A DNA stretch of 64,000 nucleotides from Deltaproteobacteria bacterium (GCA_029262335.1 JAJCZQ010000026.1:1-64000); one strand, 5' to 3'. Positions 47,368 through 56,461 are shown, numbered from the stretch's first letter. Made by a program: numbers and translations. Notes: a model not told the origin generated them from the letters alone.

Positions 47368-48213
47368 TTATTCAATTTCAAAGCATGTTTCGTTTGCCGT
47401 CTGGTTTCCACTCACTTCTCTTGCCAGCACCTCAAGCTTCACCTCGTCTTCCGATGAAAACAGCCCTGATGGCAGCTCGACCATTGTTTCATTAGGGGCA
47501 AGATCATAAGTCAGTTTAAGCGGTGTGGGCTCTTCTCTCTCAACCACGACCTGATAACCAATTATTGTAATATCTGTTGAATTCTGGGGTGATCCAAGTT
47601 CTGGGTGTGAAGTTGTAACCGGGTCCCATGAAATAACGGGAGGATCACTTACTGCCGGAGCCTCTTCCTCATCACAATCATCTGGAGTCGCCACTCCTGA
47701 CACAGAAAGCACAGGAGGTGCTGGTATTAAATGCGTAACCTCTGCTTCTCCGCTAAGTTCCTGTCCGTCTAAAGTCAGTCCCTCAACTTCATAGATACCC
47801 TCTGGAAATCTTTTAAAGAAATCGTCCGGATCCAGTTCATCAAATGTGGGCTCGGCACTTTCAAAAAACAGTTCGGTAAGGCCCTGCCTCGCAAGACGGC
47901 CCCTGTTTCTGATAACAAGAATACGCCTTTCTTTGGTGTCCTCTATAACAAGTTTCCTCCAGGGTTCCCCGTCAATAAGGGCGTGAATTCCGAGGTCACC
48001 GTCAGTGTTGTTAAGCTCAAAAAAGATATTTACAACATCAAACGGTATCTCATTACCGTCATCATCATCTTCTTCTGCCATGGCAAATGGAGTACCAAGA
48101 GTGAGAAGAAAAACTAATACTGAAAAAAGCAGTACCGAAAAGGTAAATCCGATCCTTTCCCTGTTACTGATAAAACTTCTGAAATGCAACGAAAATAATC
48201 TTAAAGAATTCAT
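47368..48213 (-). CDS. Secreted FN3-like protein
   Basis: 281 residues. After a 25-residue basic leader, a hydrophobic segment (FSVLLFSVLVFLLTLGTPFAMA) and acidic EEDDDDGNE follow. The first domain has FFKRFPEGIYEVEG. The second (about 190-281) looks like fibronectin type III (PVISWDPVTTSH, IIGYQVVVEREE, VKLEVLAREVSGNQ). AGGAGG precedes the ATG. It is downstream of the histidine kinase on the same strand, and an ATTAC-N6-GAAAT operator candidate lies in its 5' region. Distantly similar to the 50.5 kb lipoprotein. Confidence 0.82.
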   Translation of the reverse strand: MNSLRLFSLHFRSFISNRERIGFTFSVLLFSVLVFLLTLGTPFAMAEEDDDDGNEIPFDVVNIFFELNNTDGDLGIHALIDGEPWRKLVIEDTKERRILVIRNRGRLARQGLTELFFESAEPTFDELDPDDFFKRFPEGIYEVEGLTLDGQELSGEAEVTHLIPAPPVLSVSGVATPDDCDEEEAPAVSDPPVISWDPVTTSHPELGSPQNSTDITIIGYQVVVEREEPTPLKLTYDLAPNETMVELPSGLFSSEDEVKLEVLAREVSGNQTANETCFEIE

Positions 48214-48282
48214 AATAAAACCTCCTGAATTTGATTTTAATAAAAAGATAGCAAATCAAAATTACGGGAAGTTTTCCAAATA

Positions 48283-48312
48283 ATTACAGTTTTGAAATGA
48301 TTTTGAAATGAA
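48283..48312. promoter_or_regulatory. Operator candidate before the FN3-like gene
   Basis: ATTAC-AGTTTT-GAAAT (48283-48298) resembles the ATTAC-N6-GTAAT site at 50443, and TTTTGAAATGA occurs twice in tandem (48290-48311). OmpR-family regulators bind such direct or inverted repeats. About 70 bases upstream of the ATG. Confidence 0.4.
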
Positions 48313-48338
48313 GTTTTAAGATAATAAAACCGCTTGAA

Positions 48339-49721
48339 TTAAGCTGGAAGGTAAATAGAGAATATAGAACCTGAACCTGGTTCGCTTGTAACTTCCACAT
48401 ATCCGCGGTGCGCACCTACTATTGCTTTTACAAGACTGAGTCCAAGGCCAAGGCCCCTTTGTGTACGGCTTTCATCGCCCCTGTAGAGACGTTCCCATAT
48501 ATTTTCGAGTTCCTCTTTGGGTATACCAATACCGGTATCTTTTATTTTTATAACTGCCTTTGTTCCCTTGTGAACTACTTCAATATCAATTTTTCCACCC
48601 GGAGGAGTGTACTTAATGGCATTATCAAGCAGATTGGCAAGGACCTGCCTCATCCAGTTACTATCTATTGTAAGAAAAAATTCCGCAGGATAAATCTTGT
48701 TAAGTGACACTTTTTTTTCTTCGGCAACATAGCCATAAAGATCTACCACTCCATCTATTAGTTCGGCAATATTGTTTCTTTCCGGATTAAGCTTCAGTGC
48801 ACCTGTCTCGGCTTCTGATACGTCCATCAGAGTGTTCAATGTCAGAAGGATTCTTTCTGATTCCTCTATACAGTCACTAATGGCTTCACGCAGTTCATGC
48901 TCATTGTTTTCCGACTGGAGTGCCATTTCGGCTGTTCCCCTCAGCCTGGTCATAGGTGTGCGAAGGTCATGTGCAACGTTGTCCAGAATATTCTTCATGC
49001 CGTTTATTAAGGACTCTATTTTATCCAGCATGCTGTTAAAAAGTGTTATAAGTTCTTTGCTAAATTTGTCTGCAGCCGGAGCAACTGGTGCCCTTTCCTT
49101 AATTCTCGCACTGGATACAATGGAGTTTAGTGTATTGATCAACTGTCTTATTGGGCTAAGTGCACGGTCAGCAATGAATACGCCTCCTATGTATGCAAAA
49201 AGAACTATGGGAATTATTGCAAAAATAAAAACTTTCCGGATTTTGGCAAGGAGGTTTTCTCTCTTGTCCATACTTTGCCCAAGCTGCAGGACAGTACCAT
49301 CAAAGAGCACCTTGGATTTAAACTCATAATCCTGCTCATCACCTTCAACAGATATCCATTCTTTATTATTAAGGCTATTAGCAACATCAAGTTTATTAAC
49401 ATTAAATTCATCCCAGTCTTCAGGTATTCTCAGAATTATAGTTTGACCCTCGTTTCCGATAAGGCGGTGAAAGATTGATTCATAATCATCCTCAAAGACA
49501 TCTTCCTTTAGAGTTTCCAGCCCTTCTTCTTCGTATAAAACTCCCATCTCATCAAGGTCTTCGTAGATTTCATCCCTGCTCTGTTCATAAATAAATGAAG
49601 AAATTACCGAATAAGTATAGATATTTATTATGAGGGAACTGATTATGAATATCACCGTGTACCAGGTGATTAGCCTGAAACTGCTGGACTTAAAGAGAAG
49701 TTTAGGATTCTTTAAGAACAT
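48339..49721 (-). CDS. Membrane-bound sensor histidine kinase
   Basis: 460 residues. TM1 (about 17-40), a periplasmic sensing region (about 40-162), TM2 (about 163-187), HAMP, then the dimerisation box with phospho-His in DNVAHDLRTPMTRLRG (near 252), and an ATPase domain (DNAIKYTPPGGKIDIEV; DTGIGIPKEELENIWE; GLGLGLSLVKAIV). Layout and HDLRTP are like CusS and related kinases. It overlaps the response-regulator gene by 20 bases. The ligand is unknown. Confidence 0.93.
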   Translation of the reverse strand: MFLKNPKLLFKSSSFRLITWYTVIFIISSLIINIYTYSVISSFIYEQSRDEIYEDLDEMGVLYEEEGLETLKEDVFEDDYESIFHRLIGNEGQTIILRIPEDWDEFNVNKLDVANSLNNKEWISVEGDEQDYEFKSKVLFDGTVLQLGQSMDKRENLLAKIRKVFIFAIIPIVLFAYIGGVFIADRALSPIRQLINTLNSIVSSARIKERAPVAPAADKFSKELITLFNSMLDKIESLINGMKNILDNVAHDLRTPMTRLRGTAEMALQSENNEHELREAISDCIEESERILLTLNTLMDVSEAETGALKLNPERNNIAELIDGVVDLYGYVAEEKKVSLNKIYPAEFFLTIDSNWMRQVLANLLDNAIKYTPPGGKIDIEVVHKGTKAVIKIKDTGIGIPKEELENIWERLYRGDESRTQRGLGLGLSLVKAIVGAHRGYVEVTSEPGSGSIFSIYLPA

Positions 49722-50376
49722 ATCCTACACCTCTTATGGTATGAATCATTTTATTTTCTGATTCCCGGTCAATTTTATCCCGCAAACGGCACACGAGGAC
49801 ATCCACTACATTGGTCTGCGGATCAAAATTATAATCATACACATGTTCCAGAATAATGGTTTTTGAAAGCACCCTCTCCGGGTTCCTCATAAAATATTCA
49901 AGAAGCGAAAATTCCTTTGGCTGTAAATTTATATTTTTTTTACCTCTTTTCACTTCTCGTGAGAGTAGATTAAAAGTTATATCTGCATATTCCAGGTGCG
50001 TTGGTTCCGCTGTGTTACTTGACCTCCTGATAAGGGCCATAATACGAGCAAGTAGTTCTGAAAAGGCAAAGGGTTTTGTCAGGTAGTCGTCCCCTCCGGT
50101 CTGAAGGCCTTTTACCCTGTCATCAACTGACCTTTTGGCACTGAGAATTAATACCGGAATCGTAATCTCTTGGTTTCTAAGTTCCTCAATTACACTAAGC
50201 CCGTCCATCTTCGGCAGCATTATATCTACAATTGCCGCATCATATGGATCGACCAGCGCCATATCAAGTCCCTCTTCGCCGTCATATGCACAGTCGACAA
50301 CAAAGCCGGATTCCCTGAGTCCCTTTTTAATAAAGGAAGCTATCTTTTTATCATCTTCGATAATTAAAATTCTCAT
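49702..50376 (-). CDS. OmpR-family response regulator (CusR-like)
   Basis: 224 residues. The receiver (MRILIIEDDKKIASFIKKG) has the acidic pair at 8-9 and phosphoacceptor Asp51 (DIMLPKMDG), plus the LSAKRSVDDRVKGLQTGGDDYLTK switch region. The winged-helix C-domain (LLSREVKRGKKNINLQPKEF, VVDVLVCRLRDKID) binds DNA. Upstream at 50443-50458 lies ATTACGAAATTGTAAT, a CusR/CopR-like palindrome, suggesting autoregulation. Confidence 0.95.
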   Translation of the reverse strand: MRILIIEDDKKIASFIKKGLRESGFVVDCAYDGEEGLDMALVDPYDAAIVDIMLPKMDGLSVIEELRNQEITIPVLILSAKRSVDDRVKGLQTGGDDYLTKPFAFSELLARIMALIRRSSNTAEPTHLEYADITFNLLSREVKRGKKNINLQPKEFSLLEYFMRNPERVLSKTIILEHVYDYNFDPQTNVVDVLVCRLRDKIDRESENKMIHTIRGVGYVLKES

Positions 50377-50442
50377 TTTAAGTATTTAAAAATTCTTCCT
50401 GTTTAATCTAATAATAACCCAAATCCACAGTTTTATTCAAAG

Positions 50443-50458
50443 ATTACGAAATTGTAAT
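50443..50458. promoter_or_regulatory. CusR-like palindrome between divergent genes
   Basis: ATTAC-GAAATT-GTAAT, a 5-base exact inverted repeat, lies between the response regulator and the divergent lipoprotein gene. A TATAAT box (50491-50496) for the forward gene follows. Confidence 0.5.
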
Positions 50459-50528
50459 AATTCAGCAATATTGGGGCAATCATAGGGCCCTATAATCCTT
50501 GTATATGAAAGTTATTGAGAAAATAAAA

Positions 50529-51266
50529 ATGAAGAGAAAAAATAATAAAAACTTTTATGGAGGCGCATTCTTATTCGGGCTTGTTTTCCTGTTCCTGACA
50601 TCCTGTAATGATTCTAAAAATATGTTCAGTCCGGACGAAAATTCCAACAACAATACCGATTTTAAAAATATTGAGGTAATACTCGAATATTTTGCTGATT
50701 CAGAAACTGTGAAAGGCCACTTTGTTGTTAATCCCGGTTTTGAACTCGGTGACCTTGTTATTGAGAACCCGGACAACAATGTAATTCTGGATTTTTTCAG
50801 TGATGAAATAAAGATCCATCCAAACTATCTGGAATTTTCCACATCACAGACAACACTGTCTGAGTTTAAAGAATCTTTTCCAAAAGGTGAATATAAATTT
50901 TCATCGTGGAGGGCTGTAAATTCCCGGACAAAATCTATCTACAATCTCTCTTTTGAATTTAGCGACCCCCCTGAAATTCTGCATCCGCCTTCGAGATACC
51001 TGCTTAGCAACAATGAAGATTTGATTCTTAAGTGGAGAGGTTTTGAGAATACAAAGTCATATATAGTACGGATTTTTGAAAATGGGATGCTCATATATTT
51101 TTCAAGATTAAAAAACACCAAAAATGAAATTTTGCTGTCAAGTTCCTACTTTAAAAATAACAAGGAATACCGCGTAAGGCTTTCGGCCGTAAACAATTTT
51201 GGAAATATGGTAACAAGAAGCCTGAGCTTTAATACAGAAAAAGAAAAATTAATAAAAATCAATTAA
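50529..51266 (+). CDS. Lipoprotein with FN3-like domain
   Basis: The track start is a TTG next to a TATAAT box; ATG 50529 with GAGAAAA upstream gives 245 residues. Lipobox FLTSCND follows a 20-residue hydrophobic run. The first domain contains FKESFPKGEYKFSS and the second, LLSNNEDLILKWRGFENTKS...RVRLSAVNNFGN, is FN3-like. FPKGEYKFSS matches FPEGIYEVEG of the 47.4 kb protein. The gene opens a cluster with the next lipoprotein (17 bases between). Confidence 0.8.
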   Translation: MKRKNNKNFYGGAFLFGLVFLFLTSCNDSKNMFSPDENSNNNTDFKNIEVILEYFADSETVKGHFVVNPGFELGDLVIENPDNNVILDFFSDEIKIHPNYLEFSTSQTTLSEFKESFPKGEYKFSSWRAVNSRTKSIYNLSFEFSDPPEILHPPSRYLLSNNEDLILKWRGFENTKSYIVRIFENGMLIYFSRLKNTKNEILLSSSYFKNNKEYRVRLSAVNNFGNMVTRSLSFNTEKEKLIKIN

Positions 51267-51283
51267 TCAAAGGAGGTACAGTC

Positions 51284-52063
51284 ATGAAGTATCAAAGAAA
51301 TTATTTAGTTTTGTTGATGATGTTGTTAACAATCCCGTTCTTAACAATTGGTGGTTGCGATAGTACGAACAACAATAACAGTAACGGTGGTGATTCAGGA
51401 GACAACGGGGACAGCGGGCCAATCGTAAACCTTGCCTGCCCTGAAACAAACCTGAGTTTAACAGTATGTGACCCGGAAAACGGGCCGTTTACAGTAGTAA
51501 TTGATAACGGTTTTTTTCCTCTAGTAGTTGGGAGCAGCAGTGTGCTTGAGGGTGTTGATGATGAAGGAGCATTAATCAGGGTTGAGATAGATGTACTCGA
51601 CGAGACCGAAGAGGTTGCAGGGGTAACAACCAGGGTAGTAACCGAAACGGAATTTGAAGACGAAGAACTTGTTGAGATATCAAGAAACTTCTTTGCACAG
51701 GCACCAGACGGGACTGTTTGTTACTTCGGTGAAGATGTTGATGATTTTGAAGACGGTGAGATAGTAGGTAACGACGGAGAGTGGCGTGCCGGAGAAAACG
51801 GCAACCTTCCCGGGATATTTATGCCTGCAAATCCGCAAATAGGTGATGTGTTCAGCCAGGAATTTGCCCCCGGAATAGCACTTGATCAGACAGAGATAAC
51901 AGATCTTGGTGCAACTTTTAATTCACCGTTTGGCACCTTTACCGATACTCTTTCCGCAACAGATTGTGACCCGCTCGATGACGGATCGAGTGATGACAAG
52001 ATTTATGTTGATGGAATTGGCCTTGCACTTGATGCAACTGCCGAGTTAATTTCATTTGAATAA
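51284..52063 (+). CDS. Lipoprotein of a widespread uncharacterised family
   Basis: 259 residues, AAAGGAGG before ATG. Lipobox TIGGCDS, then an Asn/Gly/Asp-rich spacer. The domain has IDNGFFPLVVGSSSVLEG, DGTVCYFGEDVDDFEDGEIV, WRAGENGNLPGIFMPANPQI and GDVFSQEFAPG, matching a recurring family from many bacteria of beta-barrel-like domains that I know only by pattern (NPYFPL, WYFGED, PGI-MPANP). Role unknown. Followed by a strong terminator. Confidence 0.8.
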   Translation: MKYQRNYLVLLMMLLTIPFLTIGGCDSTNNNNSNGGDSGDNGDSGPIVNLACPETNLSLTVCDPENGPFTVVIDNGFFPLVVGSSSVLEGVDDEGALIRVEIDVLDETEEVAGVTTRVVTETEFEDEELVEISRNFFAQAPDGTVCYFGEDVDDFEDGEIVGNDGEWRAGENGNLPGIFMPANPQIGDVFSQEFAPGIALDQTEITDLGATFNSPFGTFTDTLSATDCDPLDDGSSDDKIYVDGIGLALDATAELISFE

Positions 52064-52085
52064 CTAGTTCGAAAAATTATATAAT

Positions 52086-52117
52086 AAAAAAGGGATAATA
52101 AATGTTATCCCTTTTTT
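52086..52117 (+). terminator. Intrinsic terminator after the lipoprotein
   Basis: AAAAAAGGGATAA and TTATCCCTTTTTT are exact complements around the loop TAAATG, ending in a U-tract. Confidence 0.9.
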
Positions 52118-52171
52118 ATATATTCTGGATGTTAATAACAGATAAAGAGTCTTAAATATTTAATTCGGGAC

Positions 52172-53491
52172 ATTAAAATAAAAACTTTAATCTTAATTCT
52201 ATTAATTATATTTATTCCTATAAATTCTCTTTTAGGGCAGTCTATAACTTCTAAGTTCAGATCAACTTCCACAAGGGAAAGCTTTAATCCAAATGACCCT
52301 CCCGAGACAAGAATCCCGATTGCCCCTTACCTCACATTTGGTGCACAGATAGAACTCGAAGTAATATTTGAGCATAACTTTGACCTTGATGATAATGAAA
52401 AGGACGACATTTACACCCTCGTACCTGAACTGTCTCTTGCCCTGTCTTATGATCCAAACAGGCATATACAGATTTTTGCCAACCTTGTCGGAAATGCGGA
52501 ATTCATATGGGAAAACGGCGTAAATAATAATGAATACACTCTCGAATTTGAACAGCTTTATATACTGTTTAAAAATCTTTTAAATGATAGGTTTGCACTT
52601 CAGATCGGCAGGCAAAGGTTTGAGGATGAAAGGCAATGGCTCTACGAAGCTGAGCTTGACGGTGTTAGGGGATTTTTTCTTTACGATGATTTTTTTACTG
52701 AATTTTCTGTTACAAGGGGCGGCCTTGTGGACAGGGACCTGCTAAATAATGATGTAGCGGATAAAACTAATAACTATATATTCAGCAGTTCATACGAATT
52801 TGCTGAAGACACTCTTGCGGGTATTTACCTTGTTTACCGTAATGACACCACAAGTGAAAACGACAGCCCCTTTTTTATTGGGTTTCACTCCGAAGCCGAA
52901 CTCACAGACGAACTTGAGTTTTGGGCTGATGCTGCATACGTAACCGGTAACGATGGTGACAATGAAATAAGCGGATTCGGTTTTGATGTGGGAGCTGTTT
53001 ATTCATTTGATACTTTTTTTGAGCCCTATATAACACTGGCTTATGCATTTGGAAGCGGAGACGGTAATGCCGAAGATGGTAAAGACAAGAATTTCCGCCA
53101 GACCGGACTCCAGGGAAATGAAGGTGATTTTAACGGTGTGGTAGATTTCCTGTATTACGGCGAGGTATTTGATCCTGAGCTAAGCAATATGTCGATTATT
53201 ACAGCAGGACTGGGTATCAATCCTACGGAAGAAAGCTCAATTGATATTATTTATCACCACTACAGACAAACAAAAGCATCAGCCGAACTTAGGGAATCAG
53301 CTATTGAGGCAGAACCAGACGGAGTAAATAAAAGCCTTGGAAATGAGATTGACCTGATACTTGGTTATGAAGGTTTTGGTGAGAGAATTGCCGTAGGAAT
53401 ATTCTTTGGCTATTTCATCCCGGGTGATGCATTCCCCGAAGCTAATGGCAATGCTTTTTTAAGTAGAATAATAATGGAATATGAGTTTTAA
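52172..53491 (+). CDS. Outer-membrane porin of the alginate-export type, ATT start
   Basis: Frame-consistent coding DNA continues 555 bases upstream of the track start (a GTG at 52727) to ATT 52172, where a signal peptide begins ([M]KIKTLILILLIIFIPINSLL, cleavage near GQS). No ATG, GTG or TTG is available before the in-frame stop at 52133. The product of 439 residues has GRQRFEDERQWLYEAELDG, the alginate-export/porin signature, multiple beta strands and a C-terminal Phe (IIMEYEF) for barrel insertion. It would allow diffusion across the outer membrane. Substrate unknown. Its stop overlaps the convergent fusion gene by four bases. Confidence 0.78.
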   Translation: MKIKTLILILLIIFIPINSLLGQSITSKFRSTSTRESFNPNDPPETRIPIAPYLTFGAQIELEVIFEHNFDLDDNEKDDIYTLVPELSLALSYDPNRHIQIFANLVGNAEFIWENGVNNNEYTLEFEQLYILFKNLLNDRFALQIGRQRFEDERQWLYEAELDGVRGFFLYDDFFTEFSVTRGGLVDRDLLNNDVADKTNNYIFSSSYEFAEDTLAGIYLVYRNDTTSENDSPFFIGFHSEAELTDELEFWADAAYVTGNDGDNEISGFGFDVGAVYSFDTFFEPYITLAYAFGSGDGNAEDGKDKNFRQTGLQGNEGDFNGVVDFLYYGEVFDPELSNMSIITAGLGINPTEESSIDIIYHHYRQTKASAELRESAIEAEPDGVNKSLGNEIDLILGYEGFGERIAVGIFFGYFIPGDAFPEANGNAFLSRIIMEYEF

Positions 53492-56139
53492 TCTGTAAAA
53501 ATATTTTCTTTATTTTTTTGAAATATTTCCTTCCAAAGTTCATAACCTTTTCTGCTCATATGGAGCTGGTCCGGGGTAAATAGTTCATCCCTGACATTAC
53601 CATTTGAATCCAGCATTTCACTAAATACATCCAGATAACAGGTATACGGTTCATTTGAAAGGAACTGTCTTATAAGACTATTGGATGCTTCTATTCTGTC
53701 AATAAATGAATATCTTGCGGGACTGGGTTTAATCGATACAAATGTAAATTTAGCTGTCGGGTATTTTTCTCTGAATTTATAATAAAAAGCCACAAACGAA
53801 TTTAGTATCTGCTTTGGGACTTTGCCGTCACCAATGTCATTGTCACCTGCATAAAAGACAAGTGACTCTAAACTCTTTTGTCTGAAAAGCCTGTCAAAAT
53901 AGTGCCTGCAGTAATCAATTCTTGACCCGCCAAATCCAAGATTTAAAATATCATAATCTTCAAGGTCTTTTTTTAGCCCGTTCCATAACCTTATTGTAGA
54001 ACTGCCGTAAAAAATATACTTCCTTTCCGGACTTCTTTTTATTTGTCTTTCAAGGATCCTGATATCTTTTTCAAAAAGGTTTTTGTCTATTACAAAAGGG
54101 GCCGTTTTTACTTTTTCAAAAAAACTTAAATTAATTTTAGAATTCTGTATCTCCGAGGCCTGTTCCACAGCTTCACTGATATAAGACCTGTATTTTTCTC
54201 TATAACCGGATAAAAATTCAAAAAGCATTTCCCGGCTGTCCTTATTACCATTGAGTATTTCAGAGATCCTGAAAGGTTTTTTTATAACAACTGATAACAC
54301 ACTCTGGTTTATCCTTTTATCAAAATTGGCTATCGCAATGGGAACAATTAAAGGTTCCGGTTCGATGGAAAGGGCGAGCGAAAAAGCACCCGGTTTAAAT
54401 TCTCCGGGAGAAAGGTCCGTACTATGGCTTGTGCCTTCAGGGCTGAGTGCCAGGCTGACTCCATTTTTGATATAACTCCCGGCGGTTTTATAAAAGTTTT
54501 TCCTTCTTTCTATTTTATCACTCTTTGATTCTTCAATAAGCTCTGACTCTTTTGTATATACGTTTATATGCCCAAGCCTTTCATAATAGTTTTCATGCCC
54601 ATACTCCTCGGCCTTTGGCACCCTGACCACCCTGATTGAAGGAGAGCCGTATTTCTTATAGAGGATCATCGAACTGATAAAATGAGAATCAAGTGTAATC
54701 TGGAAATTGTTTGGAAGGGTATTGTAGGGATGATTTACAAGATGGTTATAAATAAAAATATTACCGGGACTGTCCGGCAAATTATCCCAGCCTGTAATTA
54801 TATGGGGGACATTTTCAAATATTCCAATAAACTGCTTATCTGCAGACTCCCTTATTTCTTCCTCGCCAAGTTCCGAAGGTGCCTCTGTAACAGACTGGTA
54901 AACATGTTTAAGGCCCGCAAAGAAAGAGTATTCTTTATAGACTTTTCCGAGGATATTCAAAATTAACCGTGCAATCCCCTTTTCGAGGGCTTCACCATTT
55001 TTTTCGAGTTTAAAAAGCAGGTTAAATGCGTCATCAAGTGTTAGCGGACTGTTCAGTAAGTGCGGCACCTTGTGAAGACCGGAATTAACACTGAGCTGGG
55101 TTGAGTTCTGCTCAATAATGTTTCTTACCGCTATAATTTCTCTCTCATAACTGTTTGATATAAGCCCGGCCCTTGCATTTCGGAGCCTAATTGACACTAT
55201 CCACAACAGTCTCTTGGCAAGTGAAAGGGAAAGTTCGGGAGTATTGTTAATAACCTTATCAATATCTGCTTTACTAATATGATAAATCACAGAATCCCTT
55301 GTAGCGGCCAGGGTAATATCATTTGTCATACCCGATGCCCCGCCTGCCCAGCCGACAACATAGCCTGGTGTGTCGATAAAACTGATTACTGATGATTCTT
55401 CTATAGTTAACTCCCTGTTCTCTTTATCCTTATGAAAACAGATCGCGGTATTTCCGTACGCAAGCAGATATAGGCCATCAGCCTCTTCCTCCTGCTTATA
55501 AATAATATCACCCTTTATATACCACCTCTTCTGGGCGACCTTTGAGAGTTTTCTAATTATGGCTTCCGGGAATACTTCAAAAAAGGGTGAACTTCGAAAA
55601 AGTGCCAGTGCCTGCGGAACAACAATATTATCTACCGGATTCAGAAACCTGTATTTGCTGCCAATTTCGTGTTCCCAGTCCGCATTGTTAAGACCGGCGA
55701 GCTGGTCACGTACATGAGAAAGCAGATCCAGGCTCTTGTTTAAAATAAAGAACACAAATTCACAGCCCAGGGACGGCTCCTGTTCAAAGAACTGTTCAAG
55801 GTTGTCGTGGGACCATTTTATAAAAACACTTTTTTCCTCGCACCTGACAGTTGTTGCATAACGCCTCGGGTGCCTGAATCCTGACCAGCCTATTGGGGTA
55901 AATTTTTTAGTGCTTTTTCCCACTGAAAACTCATCTGACTTGTCCTCAACACTGATACTGAAATTAACGTGGCCTTCCAGGAGGAAAAAAAGAGAGTGGC
56001 TGTTTTCATACTGCCTGGAAATTACATGGCCTTTTGATACTTCGGTAATTTCGGCAATCCTTGCCAGGAATTCAATTTTATTTTTATCAAAATTATTTGC
56101 GAATGGAAGTGATTTTATTATCTCTATTTTGTTATACAT
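53488..56139 (-). CDS. Fusion protein: two cNMP-binding-like domains, PlsC-type acyltransferase, SGNH hydrolase
   Basis: 883 residues if started at ATG 56139; the track TTG at 56178 lacks a ribosome site. Residues about 10-140 (VSKGHVISRQYENSHSLFFL) and 195-330 (WYIKGDIIYKQEEEADGLYL) look like cNMP-binding folds. About 440-660 resembles PlsC (SPEGTSHSTDLSPGEFKPGA), but the HX4D motif reads NHPYNTL. About 690-880 is SGNH: YGSSTIRLWNGL, NLGFGGSRIDYC, YAGDNDIGDG and PDQLHMSRKGY, with SIKPSPARYS. Cytoplasmic: no signal or helix seen. Phospholipid remodelling under nucleotide control is inference. Confidence 0.85.
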   Translation of the reverse strand: MYNKIEIIKSLPFANNFDKNKIEFLARIAEITEVSKGHVISRQYENSHSLFFLLEGHVNFSISVEDKSDEFSVGKSTKKFTPIGWSGFRHPRRYATTVRCEEKSVFIKWSHDNLEQFFEQEPSLGCEFVFFILNKSLDLLSHVRDQLAGLNNADWEHEIGSKYRFLNPVDNIVVPQALALFRSSPFFEVFPEAIIRKLSKVAQKRWYIKGDIIYKQEEEADGLYLLAYGNTAICFHKDKENRELTIEESSVISFIDTPGYVVGWAGGASGMTNDITLAATRDSVIYHISKADIDKVINNTPELSLSLAKRLLWIVSIRLRNARAGLISNSYEREIIAVRNIIEQNSTQLSVNSGLHKVPHLLNSPLTLDDAFNLLFKLEKNGEALEKGIARLILNILGKVYKEYSFFAGLKHVYQSVTEAPSELGEEEIRESADKQFIGIFENVPHIITGWDNLPDSPGNIFIYNHLVNHPYNTLPNNFQITLDSHFISSMILYKKYGSPSIRVVRVPKAEEYGHENYYERLGHINVYTKESELIEESKSDKIERRKNFYKTAGSYIKNGVSLALSPEGTSHSTDLSPGEFKPGAFSLALSIEPEPLIVPIAIANFDKRINQSVLSVVIKKPFRISEILNGNKDSREMLFEFLSGYREKYRSYISEAVEQASEIQNSKINLSFFEKVKTAPFVIDKNLFEKDIRILERQIKRSPERKYIFYGSSTIRLWNGLKKDLEDYDILNLGFGGSRIDYCRHYFDRLFRQKSLESLVFYAGDNDIGDGKVPKQILNSFVAFYYKFREKYPTAKFTFVSIKPSPARYSFIDRIEASNSLIRQFLSNEPYTCYLDVFSEMLDSNGNVRDELFTPDQLHMSRKGYELWKEIFQKNKENIFTD

Positions 56140-56173
56140 TTCAGATTTACCGGTTTGCTTTGTCCCAATATAT

Positions 56174-56189
56174 AACAAAGTTCATGCCA
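56174..56189 (-). promoter_or_regulatory. Weak sigma-54-like site before the fusion gene
   Basis: TGGCATGAACTTTGTT: good -24 box, but the -12 GC is GT. It would start transcription about 24 bases before ATG 56139. Low confidence. Confidence 0.25.
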
Positions 56190-56245
56190 TATAAAATATT
56201 GTGTGATTGATGACAGTTACATAAAGCACTGAAGAACATTCATCT

Positions 56246-56272
56246 AAATATGCTTAATTTTTAAGCATATTT
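56246..56272 (-). terminator. Hairpin downstream of tRNA-Ala
   Basis: AAATATGCTTAA and TTAAGCATATTT around a three-base loop, 62 bases past the tRNA; no long U-run follows. Confidence 0.5.
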
Positions 56273-56333
56273 ACACCCTCTATTTTTAAAAACCTGCTAT
56301 AAAATATTTATGGGTTCTGTAAAAAATAAAAAG

Positions 56334-56409
56334 TGGTGGAGCCGATCGGGATCGAACCGACGACCTCATGAATGCCATTCATGCGCTCTCCCAACTGAGC
56401 TACGGCCCC
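56334..56409 (-). tRNA. tRNA-Ala (GGC)
   Basis: 76 bases with encoded CCA on the reverse strand. Acceptor GGGGCCG pairs with CGGCTCC (one G-U). The anticodon stem CATGA/TCATG encloses ATGGCAT, anticodon GGC. The T-arm holds GGTTCGATCC. Confidence 0.97.
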
Positions 56410-56423
56410 TTATAGAAGTATTA

Positions 56424-56451
56424 ATTTTAGAAACATTATTTTTACTGTAAA
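56424..56451 (-). promoter_or_regulatory. Sigma-70-like promoter for tRNA-Ala
   Basis: Reverse strand TTTACA, 16 bases, TAAAAT, with the tRNA beginning about 14 bases after the -10. Confidence 0.45.
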
Positions 56452-56461
56452 AGCGTTTTTT

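Noticed and set aside
50473-50490. GG-N10-GC match before the 50.5 kb lipoprotein
   Set aside because: The -12 region lacks TT, and a TATAAT box directly follows.
52262-52465. Reverse ORF in the porin 5' region
   Set aside because: The forward strand carries the signal peptide and porin frame.
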